Shown: positions 27,820 to 33,791 of the stretch, one piece after another
Position numbering within the stretch: position 1 is the first letter of the stretch
Layout: each line of letters starts with the position of its first letter
From: Candidatus Macondimonas diazotrophica
GTDB lineage: Bacteria; Pseudomonadota; Gammaproteobacteria; UBA5335
DNA length: 33,791 bases
Assembly: GCF_004684205.1 (NCBI RefSeq)
Contig: NZ_SRIO01000021.1
Location: 1 to 33,791 of the forward strand
Direction: 5' to 3'
The notes under the pieces: generated by a model
What the model was told of the DNA's origin: nothing
What the model saw: the letters and a program-made list of their open reading frames with translations, nothing else
The model's database searches: none
Program-made: the position numbers and the translations under genes

Positions 27820-29490
27820 ATGGCCCGCAATGCACGCAGTCATCACCTGACCCAAGGACCACAGCGCACCCCGAACCGGGCCTTGTTCCGCGCAACCGGC
27901 TTTACGGATACTGACTTCGACAAGCCCGTGGTGGGCATTGCCAACGGCTTCAACACAACGGCCCCATGCAACATGGGCCTGAACACACTCGCCGCGCGCG
28001 CAGACTGGGCGCTTCGCGAGGCCGGGGCCATGCCGCAACGCTTCGGAACCATCGCCGTTTCCGGCGGCGTTTCCATGGGGACCCCGGGGGCGCGCTACGC
28101 GCTGGTGTCACGCGAGGTCGTTGCCGATTCCATCGAAACAGTCTGCGATGGCCAGCTCATGGATGGGCTGCTGGCCATCGGCGCCGGTGACAACGACATC
28201 CCAGGCGCCCTGATGGCGATCGCCCGCCTCAACATCCCTGCGGTCTTCGTCCATGGCGGGACCATGAAGCCGGGCCACCTTCATGGTCGTGACCTGAGTA
28301 TCGTCAGTGCCATCGAAGCCGTCGGCGCCTACGGTGCCCAAAGGATCGATTTGCACACATTGCTGGACATCGAACGCCATGCCTGCCCCGGCGCCGGTGG
28401 CGGGATGTCCGCCGCCAACACCATGGCGGCCGCAGCCGAAGCGCTCGGGATGAGTCTGGCGCGCTCCTCGACCGGGGCGGCCGAAGACGCTGAAACGGCG
28501 GACAACGCGGGCGCCTCCGCCCGGGCCTTGATGCGGGCGATCGATCTGAACCTCCGGCCGCGCGATCTGCTCACCCGTGAGGCTTTCGAGAATGCCATCG
28601 CGCTGGTCATGGCGATCGGCGGCTCGACCGATGCGGTCCTGCACCTGCTTGCCATTGCCCATGCTGCCGAGGTGCCGCTGAGCATCGATGATTTCGAGGC
28701 GATTCGGCGCAAGGTGCCGGTTTTGTGTGACCTCAAGCCGGCAGGTCGATACATGACGACCGATTTTCATCGTGCGGGCGGGGTTCCGCAGGTCCTGCGT
28801 TTGCTGCTCGATCATGGTTTGCTGCATGGGGACTCACGCACCATTTCCGGCCGGACCCTGGCCGAAACACTCGCGATCATCCCCGGCGAACCCGACCCAC
28901 AACAAGCTGTCATTCGCCCTTGGCGCGATCCCGTTCACTCCGAAGGTTCGGTGGCCGTTTTTCGGGGGAATCTCGCGCCCGGGGGCGCTGTCGCCTGGAT
29001 TGCGGGTATCACATCGCGCAGCCTCACCGGACCGGCGCGGATCTTCGATTCGGAGCAAGCAGCCCTGGCTGCGATTCTCGACCACCGAATCCATGCGGGC
29101 GATGTCATCGTCATTCGTGGTCAGGGCCCGCAAGGCGGTCCGGGGATGTGTGCACTCATGATCGTCACATCGATCCTCGTCGCGACCGGTTTGGGCCATC
29201 AGGTGGGCTTGATCACCGATGGACGCGTCTCGAGCGATCCCCATAGCCTGGTTGTGGGCCACATCACCCCGGAAGCGGCCGTCGGTGGCCCCATTGCGCT
29301 GCTCCAGGAGAGCGACTCCATCACCATCGATATCGACCATCAGCGCCTTGACGTTCAACTAAGTGAAGCCGATCTGGCCAGCCGACAGGCCCAGTGGCAT
29401 CAACCCGCGGAAACTGCGAAGCCAGGCGCCGTGCTGACCAAATACGCCAAACTGGTCTCCAGCGCCAGTGAAGGCGCGGTGACCCGTTGA
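27820..29490 (+). CDS. IlvD/Edd-family protein, probable pseudoenzyme
   Basis: The 556-residue frame is intact and the whole fold is recognisable from [19 protein letters not shown] to [13 protein letters not shown], the length of dihydroxy-acid dehydratase. Dihydroxy-acid dehydratases need an Fe-S cluster held by three Cys, Mg ligands and a modified Lys. Only C50 (TTAPCN) remains. The usual GGCDKNMPG reads GAGDNDIPG (122-129: Cys to Gly, Lys to Asn); the third Cys is deleted (CPGAGGGM, 189-196); SDG reads SGG (81-83); the E of EGP-GGPGMxE is Q435 and A445. S471 is kept but its GRFSGG context is GRVSSD. AGGAGA precedes the ATG. The gene cannot be called ilvD with confidence; a non-catalytic role is inferred. 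Confidence 0.85.
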   Translation: MARNARSHHLTQGPQRTPNRALFRATGFTDTDFDKPVVGIANGFNTTAPCNMGLNTLAARADWALREAGAMPQRFGTIAVSGGVSMGTPGARYALVSREVVADSIETVCDGQLMDGLLAIGAGDNDIPGALMAIARLNIPAVFVHGGTMKPGHLHGRDLSIVSAIEAVGAYGAQRIDLHTLLDIERHACPGAGGGMSAANTMAAAAEALGMSLARSSTGAAEDAETADNAGASARALMRAIDLNLRPRDLLTREAFENAIALVMAIGGSTDAVLHLLAIAHAAEVPLSIDDFEAIRRKVPVLCDLKPAGRYMTTDFHRAGGVPQVLRLLLDHGLLHGDSRTISGRTLAETLAIIPGEPDPQQAVIRPWRDPVHSEGSVAVFRGNLAPGGAVAWIAGITSRSLTGPARIFDSEQAALAAILDHRIHAGDVIVIRGQGPQGGPGMCALMIVTSILVATGLGHQVGLITDGRVSSDPHSLVVGHITPEAAVGGPIALLQESDSITIDIDHQRLDVQLSEADLASRQAQWHQPAETAKPGAVLTKYAKLVSSASEGAVTR

Positions 29491-29777
29491 AGATGTGCCT
29501 GTCGCCGCGCAAGACCGCAACCTCAACCATTCATCCGCCCCATTGAGCGCCGCTTGACACCGGCCCGATGATTGCAGGCACTGGCATCCGAGCGATCCGG
29601 CCACCTGAATCATCTCGCCCGCTCACACGCAATCCGCCCGCAGATCAGACACGCGTCAAATACTGGAAAATCAGTTGGTTCCTTGCTATTCCCTAGAGAC
29701 AGGGCATCGCCTCACCGGAGGCTGAGCGCCGATCCCTGCCAATCCGAATCCAACAACGACTGTGCGGAGGAGACCTC

Positions 29778-31244
29778 ATGAGCACCCCCCAACCCACCGC
29801 GATCCGGCCGCCACCACTGACGGAGGTCCAAACGCGGGCCAATCCTTATCAACCGATTCTCGACAGACAGCGTCGCGCCCTACGCGAGCAGGGTTTTCCG
29901 GATGTCACACGGCGGGTCGCCGCACTGGAAGCCCTGGCGCGCAGCATCGGTGCCCACGCCGATGAATTGGTGCGAGCCGTGCAGGCCGACTTCGGCCACC
30001 GCTCACCGCATGAGACCATTGCCAGCGAAGTGTTGGGCGCGCTGGCCGAAATTCGCCTCACGAAAGGCAAGATCAAGGGCTGGGCCAAGCCCAAGCGCCC
30101 GCCGCTGCTGTCGGGCCTTCCCGGCGGGCGGATCTACTATCAACCCAAGGGCGTCGTCGGCATCATGGGCGCCTGGAACTACCCCGTCATGTTGGTGCTT
30201 TCCCCGCTGATCGGCGCACTCGCCGCCGGCAACCATGTCATGATCAAGCCGCCGGACATGACCCCGCGCACGGCCGAGGTGCTCAAGCGCATGCTGGGGG
30301 AAATCTTCGATGCGTCCTACGTAACGGTAGTCACCGGAGATGTGCAGGCCGCCATCGATTTCTCCGCCCTGCCCTTCGATCATCTGATGTACACCGGCAA
30401 CACCGAAATCGGCCGACGCGTAATGATGGCCGCGGCGCGCAATCTGACGCCGGTCACGCTTGAACTCGGCGGCAAGTCACCGACCGTCATTACCGATGAC
30501 TACCCCCTGGACAAGGCAGCCAACCGCATCCTGCTCGGCAAGGGGGTCAATGCGGGGCAGACTTGTATCGCGCCCGACTATGTGCTGATTTCCCGTCATC
30601 GCCAGCAGGCCTTCCTCGAGGCCTGGACCCGGGCGGTCAGCCAGCGCTATCCCACTTTGGCCGACAACCCGGACGTCACTTGGATCATCAACGATCGCCA
30701 CTACAACCGCCTGCAGGCCATGATCGAAGACGCGCGCGCCAAGGGCGCCCAAGTGCACGAAATCAACCCGGCCGGCGAAGCCATCCCCGAAAGCAAACGC
30801 GTCATCGCGCCGACCGTCATCACCGGCGTCACCGACGACATGCGCGTCATGCAGGAAGAAATCTTCGGACCGATATTGCCCATCCGTGCGGTGGACAGCC
30901 TGAACGAAGCCCTCGATTACATTATGGACCGTCCGCGCCCGCTGGCGCTGTATTACTTCGATGAGGATCGAGGACGAGCCGAACGGGTCATGGCCGAAAC
31001 CATCTCGGGCGGGGCCTGCGTCAACGACACCGTTGTGCATCTGGCCAACTTCAACATGCCCTTCGGCGGCACAGGGGACAGCGGCGCAGGGGCCTACCAT
31101 GGATTCTGGGGATTCACGGAGTTCTCCCACAAAAAATCGGTGCAATTCCAGAGCAAGCGCTTTTCCCCCGCCCAGTTCATCCGCGGCCCCTACCCCGTCA
31201 AGGCTTATGGGTATCTCCAGCGCGCAGTGCGCTTTTTGAGCTGA
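29778..31244 (+). CDS. aldehyde dehydrogenase, coniferyl/fatty-aldehyde type (CalB-like)
   Basis: The 488-residue protein is a class 3-like NAD(P)-dependent aldehyde dehydrogenase. Key residues: GIMGAWNYPVML (cofactor-binding motif), E229 in TLELGGKSP (general base) and C263 in NAGQTCIAPDYVL (catalytic nucleophile), followed by EEIFGPILPIRAV and FNMPFGGTGDSGAGAYHGFWGF. The C-terminus with a hydrophobic or amphipathic end fits a membrane-associated family member. Known relatives act on coniferaldehyde or long-chain aldehydes. The ATG has GGAGG 7 nt upstream. It lies 287 nt after the IlvD-like gene; the gap holds a short 5-bp hairpin (29709-29722) and no gene. It is convergent with the AlkB gene, so oxidation of aldehydes from that enzyme is a reasonable guess. 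Confidence 0.93.
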   Translation: MSTPQPTAIRPPPLTEVQTRANPYQPILDRQRRALREQGFPDVTRRVAALEALARSIGAHADELVRAVQADFGHRSPHETIASEVLGALAEIRLTKGKIKGWAKPKRPPLLSGLPGGRIYYQPKGVVGIMGAWNYPVMLVLSPLIGALAAGNHVMIKPPDMTPRTAEVLKRMLGEIFDASYVTVVTGDVQAAIDFSALPFDHLMYTGNTEIGRRVMMAAARNLTPVTLELGGKSPTVITDDYPLDKAANRILLGKGVNAGQTCIAPDYVLISRHRQQAFLEAWTRAVSQRYPTLADNPDVTWIINDRHYNRLQAMIEDARAKGAQVHEINPAGEAIPESKRVIAPTVITGVTDDMRVMQEEIFGPILPIRAVDSLNEALDYIMDRPRPLALYYFDEDRGRAERVMAETISGGACVNDTVVHLANFNMPFGGTGDSGAGAYHGFWGFTEFSHKKSVQFQSKRFSPAQFIRGPYPVKAYGYLQRAVRFLS

Positions 31245-31271
31245 GTTTCCACAAAGTTTCTCGGTGCACAC

Positions 31272-31315
31272 CAAAAAAGATCGGCACACCTGGAATCCAG
31301 GTGTGCCGCTTCTTA
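31272..31315. terminator. bidirectional intrinsic terminator
   Basis: A perfect 12-bp stem (CGGCACACCTGG / CCAGGTGTGCCG) encloses only an AAT loop at 31282-31308. On the - strand it is followed by TCTTTTTTGG, a good T-tract for ending alkB transcription; on the + strand the tail is CTTCTT. It separates the convergent aldehyde dehydrogenase and AlkB genes. Confidence 0.9.
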
Positions 31316-31352
31316 TCGACCCGGCATCTGAGGCCGGGCGGTCAGTAGCCGC

Positions 31353-32612
31353 TTAGGCCGGCAGCAGGCTGCAATCCGGCGGTGGCTGGCTGCCTCGCAG
31401 CAGTTCTTCGCGACTGTAGCCATAGGTCTCGTTTTCCAGATACGACACCCCACTCTTCACATTCTGCTCTGCGGCCAGACGACGCTCAGCCTCCGAAGCC
31501 ATGTTGCGATCCCATTCGAGTAGCAGCGGGCTGATCTTCTTGAACCACAGCGGTGGAATCAGGGCATAGAAGAAGGTCGTCGTGTAACCGGCCGGCGCGT
31601 GTGGTGCTTCGTGCACCAGCGGCTTCAGGTTCCAAAACTCCACGCTGGCATCTGCATGGTGATGGGCGTGACGGTTGATGGCACACAGAAACCAGTTGGA
31701 CATCCGATTGTTGCAGTTCCAGGCGTGACGCACATGCATGGGTTCCGTGGGCACGCGGACCAGACCGTGATGCTCCATGTAATTGGCCAGTTCCAGAGCG
31801 TTGCGGGCAATGAAACCGATGGCCAGGTAGCCCAGCAGACCGACGAACCCGGCGGCAGCCATGAAGAACACCGCGACGGCCGCCTCCATCAACCAACCCC
31901 GAATCGCGCGATTCTTGTAGCTGAGGTGGTTCTCACCCATCCGGTTCAGGCGTTCCTTCTCCAGATCCCAAGTCATCTTGTACTGGCCCAGGGTCGAGCG
32001 CACCAGGAAGTGGTAGTAGTTTTCGCCGCGGATGCTGGTGGCCGGATCGGCCGGCGTGCACACGAGATTATGATGGCCATAGGGATGGCGGATCGAGAAC
32101 AGCGTGAACATGCCGAAGGCCTCACCCAACCGACCCATGAACACCGCCACCGGGTTCTCGGTCCGATGGGTCAGTTCATGGCCGACGATGATCGACGCGT
32201 TGGTCGCTGCGATCGCCGCCAGACCCAGGGCGCCCAGCATTTCCCAGATCGTGTTCTGGGCATTGGCGGCCAACAGGTCATAGCCGGTCAGCGACTGCAC
32301 GAATCCGCCAAAGCCGAAGGGGTCGTTGCCCGTGGCATAGTAACCGAGCAGCCAGGCAAACATCATCACCGTCAGGGCACAGACGACCTGAGAGGTGTAT
32401 TGCAGCGGATAGAAGATCCACGCCTGCTTATAGGTGTAGGTCCCCTCGTCCTTGCCAAAGAACAGGTCGCCCAGAAAGATGAACGCCGCCATGAACACGG
32501 CAAATGCCGTGATGACGGGCCCACCCACGAAGAATAGGATCAGGGCCACCAGGGACATCGCCGGAAAAAGAAAGAACCGGCCGTATTTCCAAGTTGCTTT
32601 GAGCGCATTCAT
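31353..32612 (-). CDS. alkB: AlkB-type non-haem diiron membrane monooxygenase
   Basis: The 419-residue protein has about six membrane spans and the histidine boxes of the AlkB/XylM family: HELTH (145-149), HPYGHH (176-181) and HAHHH (315-319), plus the EHHG motif at 280-283 (usually EHYG). Members hydroxylate the terminal carbon of alkanes or the methyl group of aromatics, with electrons from rubredoxin; they sit in the cytoplasmic membrane. No rubredoxin or reductase is in the window. The box HPYGHH differs from the EHxRGHH of classical AlkB, so the substrate is uncertain. The ATG is about 11 nt from GGAG. It is convergent with an aldehyde dehydrogenase gene; the upstream region has an operator-like dyad. 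Confidence 0.85.
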   Translation of the reverse strand: MNALKATWKYGRFFLFPAMSLVALILFFVGGPVITAFAVFMAAFIFLGDLFFGKDEGTYTYKQAWIFYPLQYTSQVVCALTVMMFAWLLGYYATGNDPFGFGGFVQSLTGYDLLAANAQNTIWEMLGALGLAAIAATNASIIVGHELTHRTENPVAVFMGRLGEAFGMFTLFSIRHPYGHHNLVCTPADPATSIRGENYYHFLVRSTLGQYKMTWDLEKERLNRMGENHLSYKNRAIRGWLMEAAVAVFFMAAAGFVGLLGYLAIGFIARNALELANYMEHHGLVRVPTEPMHVRHAWNCNNRMSNWFLCAINRHAHHHADASVEFWNLKPLVHEAPHAPAGYTTTFFYALIPPLWFKKISPLLLEWDRNMASEAERRLAAEQNVKSGVSYLENETYGYSREELLRGSQPPPDCSLLPA

Positions 32613-32618
32613 AAATCT

Positions 32619-32634
32619 TATCGCTCCTCCGATA
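32619..32634 (-). other. small hairpin holding the alkB Shine-Dalgarno
   Basis: On the - strand, TATCG and CGATA form a 5-bp stem whose 6-nt loop is GAGGAG, the only Shine-Dalgarno candidate for alkB. The stem is short, so it may be weak, but the loop could modulate ribosome access. Confidence 0.35.
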
Positions 32635-32673
32635 GCGTTAAACTGTTGGTTCAGGGTATCCCCCGTGTTCGGT

Positions 32674-32698
32674 TCAAGATATTAGATCGATAACTTGA
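32674..32698. promoter_or_regulatory. operator-like 9-7-9 dyad upstream of alkB
   Basis: Two half-sites, TCAAGATAT and ATAACTTGA, lie seven bases apart; on the same orientation they read TCAAGATAT and TCAAGTTAT (8 of 9 identical). The - strand sequence TAATAT, a five-of-six match to a -10 box, lies at 32679-32684 within the left half-site, so a protein bound here could control alkB and perhaps the divergent hydrolase gene. Confidence 0.5.
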
Positions 32699-32847
32699 GC
32701 AATCGTTCAATCACTGAAGAGAATGTAAGCCTTTCTCCAAACCGACCGTTAAATTGTACCCAGTCACGCGAACGAATGATATGCGTCAAGATGTCGCACC
32801 AACCCGACGCAGCCCCACCCGACCCGCATCAACGACAGAGGCAACCG

Positions 32848-33381
32848 ATGACCGAAAAGCTGGTGGTATTCGCCCATGGCCGGGACAGCGGCCCCTGGGG
32901 GACCAAGATCACGGCCCTGGCGCAAATTGCCCGATCTGCTGGCTGGTCGGTCATGAGCCCGGATTACACGGGGAGCACGGATCCTGCCGTGCGCGTTGCC
33001 CAGCTACTTGAGCTGGCACCACGTCCATCCGGCCCGCTGGTCCTTGCCGGCAGCAGCATGGGCGGATACGTCAGCGCTGCTGCGTGCAGCGCACTTCAGG
33101 CGCGTGGCCTGTTTCTCATGGCACCGGCCCTGTACTTCGCCGGATATACGCTGCCCGAGCCGGTCCACCCGCCGCGCTGCACGGTGGTGCACGGCTGGCG
33201 TGATACGGTGATCCCCGTGGAAGTCGGCATCCGCTTCGCGCGCGAGCATCGCGCTGAATTGGTGGTGGTCGATGACACCCACACGCTGGCGGCATCCCTG
33301 GATGTGCTGCGCCCGCTATTCCATCGCTTTCTGGACACCATCGCGCGCCCGGCACAGGACCTCGATCACGCCGGCCCTTGA
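32848..33381 (+). CDS. small alpha/beta hydrolase
   Basis: The 177-residue protein has a compact alpha/beta-hydrolase fold. The nucleophile elbow is G-S-S-M-G (68-72, S70). D119 in GWRDTVIP and H145 in DDTHTL complete a Ser-Asp-His triad, and VFAHGRDSGPWG carries the oxyanion-hole HG. The size and motifs fit YqiA-like small serine esterases; the substrate is unknown. The ATG at 32848 has AGAGG 6 nt upstream, and earlier in-frame starts (32695, 32791) add only unconserved sequence. It is divergent from alkB with about 235 nt between starts. The region contains the operator-like dyad, so shared regulation is possible. Confidence 0.85.
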   Translation: MTEKLVVFAHGRDSGPWGTKITALAQIARSAGWSVMSPDYTGSTDPAVRVAQLLELAPRPSGPLVLAGSSMGGYVSAAACSALQARGLFLMAPALYFAGYTLPEPVHPPRCTVVHGWRDTVIPVEVGIRFAREHRAELVVVDDTHTLAASLDVLRPLFHRFLDTIARPAQDLDHAGP

Positions 33382-33432
33382 CCCTGTCGACATACCCGGG
33401 TAGCAAAGCTGCGCGCGCTTCGTCATGCTTGC

Positions 33433-33469
33433 GACACCATGTGCGGGGATTTCGTCCCCTGTGGGTGTC
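33433..33469. other. structured hairpin upstream of the egtB-like gene
   Basis: An outer stem GACACC / GGTGTC encloses an inner stem GGGGA / TCCCC with a 5-nt loop. There is no T-tract, so it does not look like a simple terminator. It lies in the 197-nt gap between the hydrolase and the egtB-like gene. Confidence 0.35.
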
Positions 33470-33578
33470 ATTCCATGCCGCCGTGCGGATCCCGAGGGAA
33501 CCATCGGCGTCATGAATCGCTCCCATGATGATCTGAGGTCAGCTGCGGAGAACCGCGTCGAATGAACAGGACTCGCCC

Positions 33579-33791
33579 ATGACGCATGGCAACCTGGAGC
33601 ATCGGTATGGCGAGATCCGCCGAAGAACCGAGACCTTGACCACACCGCTCACCGCCGAAGACATGGTGATCCAGTCCATGCCCGACACCAGCCCGCCCAA
33701 GTGGCATCTGGCGCACACGGCGTGGTTCTTCGAAACCTTCATCCTGCAGCCGCGCCTGCCGGGTTACCAACCGTTCCATCCGCGCTACGGC
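33579..33791 (+). CDS. egtB: EgtB-like ergothioneine biosynthesis protein (5' part only)
   Basis: The frame is open from the ATG at 33579 to the window edge (71 codons). The translated start includes SPPKWHLAHTAWFFETFIL, the signature of the N-terminal DinB-like domain of EgtB, including its first iron-ligand histidine region. EgtB joins the trimethyl-histidine hercynine to gamma-glutamyl-cysteine or cysteine by iron-dependent sulfoxide formation. The rest (formylglycine-generating-enzyme-like domain) would lie to the right. AGGA lies about 8 nt upstream. The partial length leaves the exact subtype open, and related selenoneine-type enzymes share this N-terminus. Confidence 0.75.
   Translation, partial: MTHGNLEHRYGEIRRRTETLTTPLTAEDMVIQSMPDTSPPKWHLAHTAWFFETFILQPRLPGYQPFHPRYG

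Noticed and set aside
29491-29777. Sigma-54-like site upstream of the aldehyde dehydrogenase
   Set aside because: GG and GC pairs around TTGGTTCCTTGC are not at the required spacing of ten bases.

Overview
The window is GC-rich, gene-dense chromosomal DNA that looks like a gammaproteobacterium. The signs are an ilvB-ilvN-ilvC-pssA-leuA cluster, proS followed by a small SLT-type transglycosylase gene, a UDG-rimI pair and a full-length mfd. I see no tRNA, rRNA, CRISPR array, insertion sequence or phage gene. I do not assign a genus.

Layout. (1) 1-5.9 kb, + strand: N-carbamoylputrescine amidase (aguB), a divergent DAHP-synthase-family protein, and mfd, whose start overlaps the DAHPS stop; a strong hairpin terminator follows. 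(2) 5.9-7.7 kb, - strand: two tandem paralogous outer-membrane beta-barrel proteins. (3) 8.1-15.1 kb, - strand: branched-chain amino-acid genes mixed with housekeeping genes, transcribed in the order ilvB, ilvN, ilvC, pssA, leuA, family-4 uracil-DNA glycosylase, rimI. A terminator-like hairpin lies in the ilvB leader, a likely promoter precedes ilvC, and a perfect 9-7-9 inverted repeat precedes pssA. (4) 15.3-17.6 kb, + strand: proS and a lytic transglycosylase. (5) 17.6-24.2 kb, mainly - strand: a surface-polysaccharide locus with an initiating sugar-phosphate transferase, PLP aminotransferase, hexapeptide acyltransferase, flippase and GT4 glycosyltransferase, plus one small exported protein of unknown function on the opposite strand. 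(6) 24.3-27.7 kb, - strand: a compact cassette of an acyl-CoA-dehydrogenase-like protein, a MoxR-type AAA+ ATPase and a CoxE-type VWA protein. (7) 27.8-33.8 kb: an IlvD-family protein that appears catalytically dead, a CalB-type aldehyde dehydrogenase, a convergent AlkB-type membrane monooxygenase, a small alpha/beta hydrolase and the start of an egtB-like gene cut by the window edge.

How they fit together. AHAS (IlvBN), IlvC and LeuA give valine/isoleucine/leucine synthesis apart from the dehydratase step. The IlvD relative at 27.8 kb is intact as a reading frame but has lost most cluster, metal and lysine ligands, so a working dehydratase is probably encoded elsewhere. AlkB and the aldehyde dehydrogenase could act on the same hydrocarbon (terminal hydroxylation and aldehyde oxidation), although no rubredoxin, rubredoxin reductase or alcohol dehydrogenase is present here. 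The polysaccharide genes supply initiation, amino-sugar making, acylation, export and one glycosyl transfer.

The most unusual items are the IlvD pseudoenzyme, the degenerate acyl-CoA-dehydrogenase/MoxR/VWA cassette divergent from it, and the non-canonical DAHP synthase ahead of mfd. All calls rest on reading the sequence and on remembered family motifs; no database search was run.
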